Assembly: GCA_964555285.1 (NCBI GenBank)
Contig: CAZKRM010000008.1
Coordinates: 1-64,000 of the forward strand
DNA length: 64,000 bases
Direction of reading: 5' to 3'
DNA from: JBBIQV01 sp964555285
GTDB taxonomy: Bacteria > Nitrospirota > Nitrospiria > Nitrospirales > Nitrospiraceae
Shown here: positions 15,952-26,549 of the stretch, one piece after another
Layout: every line of letters starts with the position of its first letter
How positions within the stretch are numbered: the first letter of the stretch is position 1
Program-made: the position numbers and the translations under genes
Notes under the pieces: model-generated
What the model was told of the DNA's origin: nothing
The model's database searches: none
The model's input: only the letters and a program-made list of their open reading frames with translations

Positions 15952-16911
15952 ATGCCGGGACCGCAGAGGCCGACCGCGATACTGTTGATGGCGGTGGGTG
16001 GGCCGGATAGTCTGGAGAACGTCGAGCCCTATCTGATGGATGTGCGCGGCGGGCGTCCGACCCCGCCCGAGCTCGTCGAAGAGATTCGTGAACGCTATCG
16101 TGCGACCGGAGGCAAGTCCCCGGTGCTTGGCATCATGCGCGAAGTGGCGCGGAAGTTGGAGCAGCGGCTGAACGGACCGGGCGGGGAGCGGTATCGGGTC
16201 TCTGTCGGGTTGCGGCACTGGAAGCCGTACATCAAGGATGCCTATGCCGAATTGTTGGACGATGTCCCCGAGCGTGTGATCGGCCTCTGCATGGCTCCTC
16301 AATATTCCACCCTGAGCATCGGCGCCTATGTGAAGAAGGTGGAAGAGGCGCGCGCTGCGCTTGGGAACGACGGGCCGGTCAGCTATGTCCAGAGCTGGCA
16401 CCAGCACCCGAAGTTGATCGCCGCGATTGTGGAGAATGTGCATCGTGGGTTGCAGAAGTTCCCTGTGGACGTGCGAAGGAGGGTGCCTCTGCTGTTCACG
16501 GCGCACAGCCTGCCGGAACGGATTCTGGAGATGAAGGACCCCTATCCGGATGAAGTGCGCGCGACGATGCAGGCGGTGTGTTCCCAGTTGGGAAACGTCA
16601 CGGCGCGGTTTGCGTATCAAAGTCAGGGGCGTTCCAACGAACCGTGGCTTGGTCCCGCTGTTGAGACCGTTCTCGATACAGTACACGCAGAGGGGCATCG
16701 CCACGTGTTAGTGGCACCGATCGGATTTATTTCCGACCATTTGGAAGTCCTCTACGATATCGATATCGAGCTCACACGGCGCGCGAGTGCGAAGGGCATG
16801 CAGCTGGAGCGGATTCCGATGTTGAATGCGTCAACCGCATTGATAGACACGTTGGCGTCGGTCGTCGAGACCCACGAATCCTCCCTCGTCCATTCACCCG
16901 TCGTCCCGTGA
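15952..16911 (+). CDS. hemH: Ferrochelatase
   Basis: HemH inserts iron into a porphyrin at the end of the pathway. The 319-aa protein begins MPGPQRPTAILLMAVGGPDS after AGGAGAGGA; FTAHSLPERI carries the conserved active-site histidine and IGFISDHLEVLYDID the second. It ends in a 4-base overlap (GTGA) with hemY. An upstream frame exists but runs through the hairpin element and is not coding. Confidence 0.94.
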   Translation: MPGPQRPTAILLMAVGGPDSLENVEPYLMDVRGGRPTPPELVEEIRERYRATGGKSPVLGIMREVARKLEQRLNGPGGERYRVSVGLRHWKPYIKDAYAELLDDVPERVIGLCMAPQYSTLSIGAYVKKVEEARAALGNDGPVSYVQSWHQHPKLIAAIVENVHRGLQKFPVDVRRRVPLLFTAHSLPERILEMKDPYPDEVRATMQAVCSQLGNVTARFAYQSQGRSNEPWLGPAVETVLDTVHAEGHRHVLVAPIGFISDHLEVLYDIDIELTRRASAKGMQLERIPMLNASTALIDTLASVVETHESSLVHSPVVP

Positions 16912-18359
16912 CGGGCACGTCCCGAACAGTCGTGATTGTTGGCGGCGGCATCGCCGGCTTGTCGACGGCGTTTGCCTTGCAGGAGCAGGCCGCTGCGGCG
17001 GGAGTGCCGATATCCTGCACGGTGCTGGAGGCCGCACCGGCGTGGGGCGGGAAGATTGTGACCCACCGAGTCAATGACCTGGTGATCGAAGCCGGCCCCG
17101 ATTCGTTTCTCTCGCAGAAACCGGCGGGGCTGGAACTGTGCAGCAAGTTGGGATTATCCGACCAACTCATCAACACGAACGAGACTTCACAAAAAGCCTC
17201 CGTGTTCTTTCGGGGCCGGTTGCACGAGTTGCCGGAAGGCCTCGTGACTTTCACCCCCACTCGGCTTGGGCCGTTTCTTCGGAGCGGGGTACTGAGCTGG
17301 GCGGGGCTCGCGCGGATGGGGCTGGACGTGCTGATGCCGGCCCGCCGCTCGACGGAGGATGAATCGCTGGCCTCCTTCTTTCGCCGCCGGTTCGGCCGCC
17401 AAGCGTTCGAGCGCGTGATCGAGCCGCTGATGGCGGGGATCTATGCCGGCGATGCGGAGCAGATGAGTGTGCTGGCTACCTTCCCGCGCTTCGTCGAATT
17501 GGAGCAGCGGCATGGGAGCCTGATCAGGGGTATGGCGGCGAGCCACAGGGCTCGCGCCGGTTCCGCCGCGTCCGGTCCACGCCGGACGATGTTCGTGACG
17601 CTTCGAGAAGGGGTGGCCGATCTTGTCACGGCGCTGACGGCTCACCTCCAGCGGCAAGGCGTAATTCTCCGGACAGGTTGCACCGTTTCAGCGTTACGGG
17701 TTCGATCGCATCACGTCGGCCGGTGGACGTACGATGTGATGATGGAGAACGGTTCGGCCCTTTCAACGGAAGCGCTGGTGCTCGCGACTCCTGCTTACGT
17801 GAGCGCAGAACTCGTCCGGCCCTTGAGCCCGGTGGCGGCAGGGCTGATGGAGCGGATTCCCTATGCCTCCACGGCGACCATCTCGCTCGCGTACGACTCG
17901 CACACAGTCGGCCGAATGGTCGAAGGATTCGGGTTTGTCGTGCCGCGTGTCGAAGGGCGGGATTTGATCGCGGCAACCTGGACGTCCATCAAATGGCCGC
18001 ATCGCGCTCCTCCGGATCAATTCTTAGTTCGGTGCTACGTGGGCGGTGTCGGGCGAGAGGGGATATTGAAACTGGATGATGCGGAGCTCCTCCAGCACGT
18101 CCGGGCAGATCTTGCCGGTATGGCAAGGCTGACCGTGTCCCCACGCTACGCGGAAGTGCATCGGTGGAACCGCGCGATGCCCCAATATACGCTCGGTCAT
18201 CTCGGCCGCATTGCGGGGATCGAGGCGGCCTTGGGACGATTTCCAGGGCTCTTCGTGACCGGCGCTGCGTACCGAGGGGTCGGAATTCCCGATTGTATCA
18301 AGGATGGGACCACCATCGCCGTTGCGGTGCTCCGCCACATGATGCCCACCGCGTCTTGA
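16908..18359 (+). CDS. hemY: Protoporphyrinogen/coproporphyrinogen oxidase
   Basis: A 483-aa flavoprotein amine-oxidase-type enzyme that oxidises the porphyrinogen ring. The FAD-binding motif VVIVGGGIAGLSTAFAL is at the N terminus and the C-terminal FAD contact reads LFVTGAAYRGVGIPDCI. GTG start overlaps the hemH stop by 4 bases, so hemH and hemY are coupled. Whether it acts before (copro branch) or after ferrochelatase is not decided by sequence alone. Confidence 0.93.
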   Translation: MTGTSRTVVIVGGGIAGLSTAFALQEQAAAAGVPISCTVLEAAPAWGGKIVTHRVNDLVIEAGPDSFLSQKPAGLELCSKLGLSDQLINTNETSQKASVFFRGRLHELPEGLVTFTPTRLGPFLRSGVLSWAGLARMGLDVLMPARRSTEDESLASFFRRRFGRQAFERVIEPLMAGIYAGDAEQMSVLATFPRFVELEQRHGSLIRGMAASHRARAGSAASGPRRTMFVTLREGVADLVTALTAHLQRQGVILRTGCTVSALRVRSHHVGRWTYDVMMENGSALSTEALVLATPAYVSAELVRPLSPVAAGLMERIPYASTATISLAYDSHTVGRMVEGFGFVVPRVEGRDLIAATWTSIKWPHRAPPDQFLVRCYVGGVGREGILKLDDAELLQHVRADLAGMARLTVSPRYAEVHRWNRAMPQYTLGHLGRIAGIEAALGRFPGLFVTGAAYRGVGIPDCIKDGTTIAVAVLRHMMPTAS

Positions 18360-18383
18360 GGGAGTCGGGGCGAGCGACTCCTC
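18358..18383 (+). terminator. Hairpin terminator after hemY
   Basis: GGAGTCG (18361-18367) pairs with CGACTCC, extended by GAG/CTC with a bulge, then TTGTC. It overlaps the hemY stop and probably ends the heme operon. Confidence 0.5.
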
Positions 18384-18452
18384 TTGTCAAATTGGAACGC
18401 GCGATCTTATAGTACGATCCTCGATCAACAACGTATTGTGGATCTTGCAGCG

Positions 18453-18860
18453 ATGGACAACACGCTCATTATCGAACATGTGGCCGGGCCGTTTCGCGAA
18501 CCCAAGGAGCCGGCATTCTCCTTTGATTATTCGGTTCAACGACCGCATTGGCCTGTGTGCCACACGGTCCGGATCAAAGTCTCGATCCCTGCGGAACTCG
18601 AGCGTGTCAAACAGAAGCTCGTGGGGACCGTGACCGGGACCCCCGGACAGCAATTGATCCTCAACCAAATCCTGTTACGTCGGATTGCGGATCAGAAACT
18701 GCGGATCATCGACGTGGAAGGTTTGTTGGCCGAGCGTCGCGATGTGTTGATCGACCCCTTCACCGGACCCCTGGAGTATTTACTCCCTCGGCTTGACACA
18801 TGGGTGGCGGTCGAGTCGGAAACCCTCCGCGCCGAAGTCACATCGAGAGCCAAATTGTAG
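18453..18860 (+). CDS. Hypothetical protein (135 aa)
   Basis: Starts MDNTLIIEHVAGPFREPKEP; the frame is open further upstream through the hemY terminator but this ATG is more natural. The protein is soluble and mixed alpha/beta (VCHTVRIKVSIPAELERVKQ, NQILLRRIADQKLRIIDVEG). No family recognised. It lies behind the heme cluster without clear functional link. Confidence 0.55.
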   Translation: MDNTLIIEHVAGPFREPKEPAFSFDYSVQRPHWPVCHTVRIKVSIPAELERVKQKLVGTVTGTPGQQLILNQILLRRIADQKLRIIDVEGLLAERRDVLIDPFTGPLEYLLPRLDTWVAVESETLRAEVTSRAKL

Positions 18861-19165
18861 GCTCTTCCTCCGTTCCGTCGCTGCCGTTCTTCCTGACCCC
18901 GACGCGACTCTTTTCATCGAGGCGCACGCGATTCCTTCAACCACAGTTTTTGTGGATAAGGTTGTGGAGAAGTCCTGTTTCGCAGGAGAGATGCCTGCAT
19001 CGGTAGGCCAGTGAGCAGGTTGCCTAAGTTTCAGTCATTGTGGCCGGCCTGACGACGGCCACAAGATATAGGGGAAGGATGAAACCCTTACGGGCTCTCG
19101 CGTGGCGAACGGGCAGCTTGGGGATAGAAACGCCTGGCCGGTCCTATCGATGTAACGGATCGCGA
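18861..19165. other. Convergent intergenic region with hairpin
   Basis: About 300 bases without a gene. A perfect 9-bp hairpin (TTGTGGCCG at 19038-19046, complement at 19056-19064) may end either convergent transcript. One consensus DnaA-box 9-mer, TGTGGATAA (complement of TTATCCACA), is at 18951-18959, but it stands alone. Confidence 0.45.
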
Positions 19166-19777
19166 TCAAAAGATACGGCGGTAGTGTTTGGAATGAACGC
19201 CGGATTCATCCGCGAATCCAAGCGATCCCGTGTCAGGATTACCGGTGTCATGGAGGTCGATACGGTAGTAGCCGCTGACTTGTTCCATCGCGACTTCAAA
19301 GGGAATGGCTTGCGGGTAGAGCGCGCCTGGGGCGTGCGCGCCGCGGGCGAGCGTCCGGACGGAGTCAGGCTCCGCATAGCGCGGATCCGTGAAAATGTAG
19401 ATCTCGGCTACTGCGTGATCGCCCAGCTTGTGACCGGGTGTGGTGGCCGGCAGAAGTGTCGTCAGGGTGTCGGCCAGCCTTGCTTCTCGGAACCGCTTCA
19501 AGAGTCCGACGATCTGGCTGGTGGTCGCTTCCGGGGGTACGACGAGGCTGATGGCATTGACATCCGTCATGGTCGCGTGGACCTTAAACATAATGGGCGC
19601 GGCTTCCGGGTCTTCGGCCACCGGGGCCTGCAGGCTCTCCTGGCCGGTGGCCTGCTTCTGTTTGCCGCTTGGTACGAAGAGCGCGATGAGCACCCACAGG
19701 CCGATGATGATCCCAAACACGACGACGAGGGGATGCGCGCCGGCGCGTGTGCCTTCCTGATAGTCTTCCTCACTCAC
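19166..19777 (-). CDS. Membrane-anchored hypothetical protein downstream of mazG
   Basis: 203 aa with one transmembrane helix (PLVVVFGIIIGLWVLIALFV) after a short cytoplasmic leader; the rest should face the periplasm. The ATG overlaps the mazG stop by 4 bases. The soluble domain (TDVNAISLVVPPEATTSQIV, VAEIYIFTDPRYAEPD) is not one I recognise. Coupling to mazG is positional only. Confidence 0.65.
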   Translation of the reverse strand: MSEEDYQEGTRAGAHPLVVVFGIIIGLWVLIALFVPSGKQKQATGQESLQAPVAEDPEAAPIMFKVHATMTDVNAISLVVPPEATTSQIVGLLKRFREARLADTLTTLLPATTPGHKLGDHAVAEIYIFTDPRYAEPDSVRTLARGAHAPGALYPQAIPFEVAMEQVSGYYRIDLHDTGNPDTGSLGFADESGVHSKHYRRIF

Positions 19778-20706
19778 GGTTGGGATCCTTCCGTTGTTGT
19801 CCGAGTATGCGCAGTTGGGTCAGGATTGGGGTGCGGACGCTGCGCGTCGTGCTGCTTCGCCTGTTCCCACAGCGCGTCCATCTCGCTGAGAGACAGGTCG
19901 CTCACCCGGCGGCCCAACCGAGCCGCTTCCTGCTCGATGTCGGTGAACCGATCGGCAAAGCGATTGGAGGAGAGGCGGAGTGCGTCCTCGGGGTTGACCT
20001 TGATGAGCCGGGCTAAATTGACGAGCGAGAACAAGACATCCCCGATCTCGGCAACGACCGCGGCACTCGCAGGAGGTGGACTCCCGGCGCTCGCCTGGCC
20101 CGCCGACTGCGCCGACATCGCCAATGCAGCCCGCAGCTCTTGAATCTCCTCGTCGATCTTGCCGAACACGTGCGCGATGCCCTTTGCATTGTGCGGCCAG
20201 TCGAAGCCGACCCGTGACGCACGCGCCTGAAGCTGATAGGCTCGCAGCAGGGCGGGGAGCGTGTTGGGCACGCCATCCAGCACGGATTCCGACCGTCCAT
20301 CGGCCTGGCGCTCGGCACGCTTGATGTCCTCCCATCGATGGACCACCTGATCGGCATTCAGAGAAGGCTCCCCTTCCTGGCCCTTGCCGAACACGTGGGG
20401 ATGTCGCCGAACCAACTTGTCGGCCAGCTGCTGGAGCACATCGTCGATCGTGAAGTGGCCGGCCTCCGCGGCAATCTGACTGTGAAAGACGACTTGAAGC
20501 AAGATATCGCCGAGTTCCTCTTTGAGCTTCGCACGGTCCTGGTGGTCGATCGTCTCGAGGACTTCATAGGTCTCTTCAAGCAAGTAGGGTTTGAGGGACT
20601 CGTGTGTCTGTTTCCGGTCCCAGGGACAGCCATTGGGCGCGCGCAACGTCGCCATGATATGGGCGACTCGTTGAAACCGGTCCGAGGGAGAAGGCGTCTG
20701 GCTCAT
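19774..20706 (-). CDS. mazG: Nucleoside triphosphate pyrophosphohydrolase MazG
   Basis: MazG hydrolyses NTPs and dNTPs to monophosphates, removing damaged nucleotides or lowering nucleotide pools. The 310-aa protein has the all-alpha MazG repeat twice. The first carries CPWDRKQTHESLKPYLLEE and the metal ligands in EELGDILLQVVFHS. The second has EIGDVLFSLVNLARL. The start at 20706 (MSQTPSPSDRFQ) is used because upstream codons look non-coding. Translationally coupled to the membrane protein that follows. Confidence 0.92.
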   Translation of the reverse strand: MSQTPSPSDRFQRVAHIMATLRAPNGCPWDRKQTHESLKPYLLEETYEVLETIDHQDRAKLKEELGDILLQVVFHSQIAAEAGHFTIDDVLQQLADKLVRRHPHVFGKGQEGEPSLNADQVVHRWEDIKRAERQADGRSESVLDGVPNTLPALLRAYQLQARASRVGFDWPHNAKGIAHVFGKIDEEIQELRAALAMSAQSAGQASAGSPPPASAAVVAEIGDVLFSLVNLARLIKVNPEDALRLSSNRFADRFTDIEQEAARLGRRVSDLSLSEMDALWEQAKQHDAQRPHPNPDPTAHTRTTTEGSQP

Positions 20707-20842
20707 GGGTCGATCCGAGTCATCGTGAGGCTCTTTATATACCGTGTTCGTGAACGGCTGCAATGGCCGCCGTCGCTTGCGCCGCCGGGGGGCCTATGGT
20801 ACGGTACCGTCGCTCTCCGTCATGATTGTAGGAGGAAGTGAC

Positions 20843-21265
20843 ATGGGTGGCGAAGAGGAACAGGGATTCATCATCCGTGACCGCCGGGGACGCGCAGATC
20901 AGGATGCCGGCCCCACCGCGGCCCATTCCAAGCCCTCCACTGCCGACTCATCGCCGTCGTCCAGCCAGGTACCTCCCCAGGGCTCTCAGACGCATGAGCC
21001 CGACATGCCGGTGACCTTCTCGTCGTTCGTGATCTCGGTGGGGACGTCGGCTTTGATGCTGCTCGGGGAACAGATCGATCCCCAACAGCCTTCCGTGCCG
21101 GTCAACTTACCGCAGGCCAAAGAGATCATCGATCTGCTGTCGGTTCTGGAAGAGAAAACACGGGGCAACCTGACGGCGGAGGAACAGGCGGTGCTGCGCG
21201 ACATGCTCTATGCGCTCCGTATGAAGTACGTCGGTCTGGCATCGGGGCACCCATCCTCCCGCTAA
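20843..21265 (+). CDS. DUF1844-family protein
   Basis: A 140-aa protein beginning MGGEEEQGFIIRDRRGR after GGAGGAAG. A disordered Ser/Pro/Gln middle leads to a compact C-terminal domain: VTFSSFVISVGTSALMLLG, then NLPQAKEIIDLLSVLEEKT, which is the DUF1844 pattern. Function of the family is unknown. Confidence 0.8.
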   Translation: MGGEEEQGFIIRDRRGRADQDAGPTAAHSKPSTADSSPSSSQVPPQGSQTHEPDMPVTFSSFVISVGTSALMLLGEQIDPQQPSVPVNLPQAKEIIDLLSVLEEKTRGNLTAEEQAVLRDMLYALRMKYVGLASGHPSSR

Positions 21266-21409
21266 TTCCTAATTGCCGGCTTGCGGCATCACCCATTTTC
21301 GTCCTGGTCGACCTGCGACCGGCTGCACGGCTTTTGAGACTCCTTGCAGGATTCGGTATAGTGCCTGACGATGGGTCTATAAGCGGAAAGCGCATCGAGA
21401 AACCGGCCC

Positions 21410-23743
21410 ATGTCTGAACTTGTCGGTCCCGACAACAAGTGGGGAGGGAAGAAGCCCGGAGGTGTCCCGGTTGGCGGGGGCCCGTTCGCCGGAGGAGCTG
21501 CGCGGCCGACGAGGGACGCGGCCGATGAACAGGATCACCGGAAACCGCATGTCCGCCCTGTCTGGATCGTCCTCATTCTGCTGGTCCTTTGTCTTGGCCT
21601 CACCGTGTACTATGCCCAGTATGGGGTGTCCGGAGGCGATGACGGGGGATCGCTCCTCCCGAGCACGAGTTACGCCTTTGTCCTGCTGTTGGTCAATCTT
21701 GACCTGATCGGGCTCGTCGTCCTCACGCTGCTGCTGTCCAGGAACCTCATTAAAGCCTATTTCGAGCGGCGGCACCGGATGATGGGGTCGGGATTCCGGG
21801 CCAAACTCGTGGCGGCGTTCATCGGGTTCTCGCTGATTCCGACCGTGCTGTTGGCGCTCGTGGCGAGCGGGCTGGTGAACAAGGCGGTGGATGTCTGGTT
21901 CAGCGATCAGATCGAACGGGTGATGAAGGACTCGTATGAGGTGGCGCGGATGCAGCATGCCGGGCATATCGCGCTGGCCGTCAACAGTGCCCGCGCCATC
22001 AGCCACGAAATTTTCCGCGAGGATCTGCTGACTCATGAACAACGCGATCTGCTGGTGGCGGCCATGGCCCGGAAACGTGCCGAATATGGCGTGGCCGGAG
22101 TCGAAGTCTTCTCGGCCAAAATGGAAACGGTGACGAAGGCGCTCGACCCGGAAGTGCCGACGACGGTGCTGGATCTCCCGAGCGGACAACTCGTCCTACA
22201 AGTGATTACCGGCAAGCAGGAGTTGACGTCCGTTCAGGAGGCACAGAGCGGCCGGCTCGTGCGCGCGGCCATGCCGATTGCCTCCAATATCCGGCGTGGC
22301 GAGATCGACGGCGTCGTCGTCGTGGATGCCTATGTGCCGGAGTCGCTGTTGGCCAAGATGGAGGGCATCGGCCGGCAGTACGCCGAATACAAACAGGTCA
22401 AGGCGATGAAGAACCCGATCAAGGCCGGGGCCTACCTGTTCGTGTCCGTCATCACGGTGCTGATTCTCTTCAGCGCGACCTGGTTCGGTTTCTATGTGGC
22501 GCGGGGCATCACTGTGCCGATCCAACGGCTGGCGGAAGCGACAGAATCGATCGCGCAAGGCGACCTCTCCGTCCGGATCGAGGCGAAGGCGACCGACGAG
22601 ATCGGGACGCTGGTCGAGTCGTTCAACCGCATGACGGACGACCTGCGTTCCAGCAAAACCAAGCTTGAAGAGGCGAACGTCTCGCTCCGGCAGTCCAACG
22701 TCGAGCTGGATCGACGCCGCGCGTATATCGAGACGGTGGTGGACACCATCGCCGCGGGGCTCGTCTCGATCGATCGGAGCGGGGCGATCACCACATTCAA
22801 TCCGTCCGCGGAGCGCATTCTAGGACTGTGGGGCGACCGGTTCCGCGGGAGGCACGTGAATGAGGCGTTCAAGGAATACGGACTCGACTTGTTCCAAACC
22901 GCTTACGATCGCATGCTGGTGGATCAGCGGGACAGCCTCTCGTTGGACGGCCAGGTGGATGTGCAGGGGAAGCTCCTGACGATCGGGCTCAATTGCACCC
23001 GCATGCGCGACGAAGCCAATCGCGACCTCGGATTCGTGCTCATCTTCGAGGATCTCACCGAGTTGATCAAAGCGCAGAAGGCGGCGGCCTGGAGGGAAGT
23101 GGCGCAGCGGATCGCGCACGAAATCAAGAATCCGCTGACGCCGATCCAACTGTCGGCCCAGCGCCTTCGCAAGAAGTTCTTCGACAAGGCGCCGGACTTC
23201 GAGCGCATCTTCGATGAGTCCACGCAGGTGATCGTCAACGAGGTGGCCAGTCTCAAACAGTTGGTGGACGAATTTTCAAAGTTTGCGCGGATGCCGGCTC
23301 CGCGGATGGCGGTGGAATCGATCCACGAGGTCATCAAGGAGGTGGTGACGCTCTACCAGGGGGCCCACAAGGACGTGCTGCTGATCGTCGACCTCGATCA
23401 GGATTTGCCGCCGCTCAATGTCGATCGGGAGCAGCTCAAGCGCGTCTTCGTGAATTTGTTCGACAACGCCGTCCAGGCGATGAGCCAGAAAGGGCGGCTC
23501 TGGGTGACGACCCGCTACGACACGAAGCGTCGCCGCGCCGTCATCAGCGTGGCGGATGAGGGGAGCGGCATCGCGCCGGAGGATCGGGAAAAACTGTTCG
23601 TGCCCTATTTCTCCCGCAAGAAGACGGGCACCGGCCTGGGGCTCGCGATCGTGCGGCGCATCATCACCGATCACGAAGGGCAGATCCAAGCGGAGAACAA
23701 TCATCCGAAGGGTGCGGTGTTGACGTTCGAGCTGCCGGTCTAA
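21410..23743 (+). CDS. ntrY: NtrY-type sensor histidine kinase
   Basis: A 777-aa membrane kinase. After a Gly-rich cytoplasmic leader there are two hydrophobic segments, a third near residue 145, and a large sensor region ended by another helix around 345-365. Then come HAMP (PIQRLAEATESIAQGDLSVR), a PAS domain (VVDTIAAGLVSIDRSGAI), the phosphoacceptor helix EVAQRIAHEIKNPLTPIQLS and a HATPase with GTGLGLAIVRRI. The order and length fit NtrY. The next gene is its NtrX-like regulator, 95 bases on. Nitrogen sensing is family inference. Confidence 0.92.
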   Translation: MSELVGPDNKWGGKKPGGVPVGGGPFAGGAARPTRDAADEQDHRKPHVRPVWIVLILLVLCLGLTVYYAQYGVSGGDDGGSLLPSTSYAFVLLLVNLDLIGLVVLTLLLSRNLIKAYFERRHRMMGSGFRAKLVAAFIGFSLIPTVLLALVASGLVNKAVDVWFSDQIERVMKDSYEVARMQHAGHIALAVNSARAISHEIFREDLLTHEQRDLLVAAMARKRAEYGVAGVEVFSAKMETVTKALDPEVPTTVLDLPSGQLVLQVITGKQELTSVQEAQSGRLVRAAMPIASNIRRGEIDGVVVVDAYVPESLLAKMEGIGRQYAEYKQVKAMKNPIKAGAYLFVSVITVLILFSATWFGFYVARGITVPIQRLAEATESIAQGDLSVRIEAKATDEIGTLVESFNRMTDDLRSSKTKLEEANVSLRQSNVELDRRRAYIETVVDTIAAGLVSIDRSGAITTFNPSAERILGLWGDRFRGRHVNEAFKEYGLDLFQTAYDRMLVDQRDSLSLDGQVDVQGKLLTIGLNCTRMRDEANRDLGFVLIFEDLTELIKAQKAAAWREVAQRIAHEIKNPLTPIQLSAQRLRKKFFDKAPDFERIFDESTQVIVNEVASLKQLVDEFSKFARMPAPRMAVESIHEVIKEVVTLYQGAHKDVLLIVDLDQDLPPLNVDREQLKRVFVNLFDNAVQAMSQKGRLWVTTRYDTKRRRAVISVADEGSGIAPEDREKLFVPYFSRKKTGTGLGLAIVRRIITDHEGQIQAENNHPKGAVLTFELPV

Positions 23744-23838
23744 ACGTGTAAGGCGTGAGGGGTTAGGAGTAAGGCGCCAGAATGGTTCTGCTGCTCCGGT
23801 ACACTGTACGCCTCGCGTGTAACGCCTAACGGAGCATT
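23744..23838. repeat. Iterated-word inverted repeat between ntrY and ntrX
   Basis: The left half (GTAAGGCGTGAGGGGTTAGG) is partly complementary to the right half (CGCCTCGCGTGTAACGCC). Built from repeats of a GCGTGAGG/CGTTAGG-like word. The same words recur at 59400-59475. Confidence 0.55.
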
Positions 23839-25239
<1,401 letters not shown>

Positions 25240-25243
25240 AGTC

Positions 25244-25336
25244 GGGGTCGGCTTGGCTACCTCCCGTGCTCGCACACCCCGCACCTCAGAAGGTGCTCGG
25301 TGGATGCGCGCAGTTGGAGGTAGCCAAGCCGCCCCC
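25244..25336 (+). repeat. Structured 3'-UTR element, copy 3 (after ntrX)
   Basis: Arms 25244-25264 and 25316-25336 pair over 21 positions with one mismatch. The 51-nt core has exactly the same length as the hemE copy and about 36 identical positions. Its stems are CACC/GGTG and GCACCT/AGGTGC (loop CAGA), which replace GAGC/GCTC and CCACTT/AAGTGG of the hemE copy by paired changes. Begins five bases after the ntrX stop. Confidence 0.85.
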
Positions 25337-25376
25337 TCCTGAGTTGAGTAAAGGAAGAGAGAGAGTCTGTTCCGTG

Positions 25377-25430
25377 GAGCCGCATTTCTGAAAGTGGTCG
25401 TTCGACGTGCGCAATGTATTCATGCGGCTC
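25377..25430 (+). repeat. Structured 3'-UTR element, copy 4 (degenerate)
   Basis: Contains the right part of the core (TTCTGAAAGTGGTCGTTCGA, then CGTGCGCAA) closely matching the hemE copy, with GAGC/GTTC and CATTT/AAGTG pairs that use G-T wobbles. Outer arms are only 9 bp (GAGCCGCAT and complement), and the left part of the core is not conserved. It lies 40 bases after copy 3. Confidence 0.65.
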
Positions 25431-25641
25431 GGTGCGAAACCGCCGAGGTATGTCGTGAGCCGCCCGATTGAAGCCGTGCACTCGCAGTTCCTAGCGGGGC
25501 TGCGATGTGCCTGATACGGTAGGTTAAGGAATGGGGCGGTGGCACCACCCGGCCTCGGATGCTCTCGATGAGGAGAACGAGCTCATAGGTGAAGTACCCT
25601 GTGATGGCCGTGAGGCCGATCAGGTAAACCAAATCATACAT
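25420..25641 (-). CDS. Small membrane protein (73 aa)
   Basis: Begins MYDLVYLIGLTAITGYFTYE after AGGAGGAGGC; one clear transmembrane helix followed by a basic tail. The final codons run into the degenerate hairpin element. Coding is supported by the strong ribosome site; function unknown. Confidence 0.5.
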   Translation of the reverse strand: MYDLVYLIGLTAITGYFTYELVLLIESIRGRVVPPPHSLTYRIRHIAAPLGTASARLQSGGSRHTSAVSHRAA

Positions 25642-25769
25642 CACGCCTCCTCCTTTGTTGCGGAGTTGGGAGTCAGGTGCCTGCTCAGAGAATAGCGGAA
25701 CGAGGCCGATCGCGATATTCCTCGAAAGAGCGTACCTCGTGTACCTCGAAAGAGGAGGGTGGAGAGGGG

Positions 25770-26504
25770 TCAGTAGTCGACACGCACCAGGTAGAGGCCA
25801 TGTGGAGGGGCGGTTTTGCCGGCGGCAGGCCGGTTGCGGGCGTGGAGGATGTCTTTGACGCTGCCCGAAGAACGTTTCCCCTGTCCGACCTCAACTAACG
25901 TGCCGACGATGGCGCGTACCATCTGTTTGAGGAACCGATCTGCGTAGATGTGCAGGCGGATGAAGTCTTGCTCGCGCGAGAGGTCCAGGCGTTGCAGGTC
26001 GCAGATAGGATTCTCGTTGTCGGTGGGAGAGCCTTGGAAAGACGAGAAATCGTGACGGCCAATCAGGGCGCATGCGGCATCGCGCATCGTCTCGAGGTCG
26101 AGCTGTTTGTGGATGTGCCAGGCCCGGTCGCGGTCCAGCGCGGAGCGCTCCAGCCTGTTCAGCAGGCGGTATTCGTAGAGTTTTCCACGGGCAGAGTAGC
26201 GGGCGTGGAAGTCGTCCGTCATGAACTGGATCGCACGAACGCCGATGTCGTGTGGCAGGAGGCCGTTGAGCCCACGAAGCCACTCCTGTTCTGAAAGCTG
26301 CCGGTCGGTCTGAAAACTGGCGACTTGCCCCAGCGCGTGCACACCGGCGTCGGTCCGTCCCGCGCCGACGACCGAGGTCGGAGTCTGGGCGATCTGGGCG
26401 ATCGAAGATTCCAGGGCTTCCTGAACGGTCGGCTGATCGGGTTGCCTCTGCCAGCCTGCGTAACGGGTGCCGTCGTACTCGATCGTGAGCTTGATGATCG
26501 GCAT
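25770..26504 (-). CDS. truA: tRNA pseudouridine synthase A
   Basis: TruA modifies uridines 38-40 in the tRNA anticodon arm. The 244-aa protein starts MPIIKLTIEYDGTRYAGWQR and has the catalytic aspartate in GAGRTDAGVHALGQVA. The end (HARNRPAAGKTAPPHGLYLV) is the family C-terminal motif. Length is normal. Confidence 0.95.
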   Translation of the reverse strand: MPIIKLTIEYDGTRYAGWQRQPDQPTVQEALESSIAQIAQTPTSVVGAGRTDAGVHALGQVASFQTDRQLSEQEWLRGLNGLLPHDIGVRAIQFMTDDFHARYSARGKLYEYRLLNRLERSALDRDRAWHIHKQLDLETMRDAACALIGRHDFSSFQGSPTDNENPICDLQRLDLSREQDFIRLHIYADRFLKQMVRAIVGTLVEVGQGKRSSGSVKDILHARNRPAAGKTAPPHGLYLVRVDY

Positions 26505-26549
26505 TGGAGAACCAGGTACGAAGTCGTCAGCCGGGGCCGGCTGAAGCAG

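Noticed and set aside
18951..18959. Replication origin from a consensus DnaA box
   Set aside because: Only one perfect 9-mer is present; there is no cluster, AT-rich unwinding region or dnaA/dnaN neighbour.
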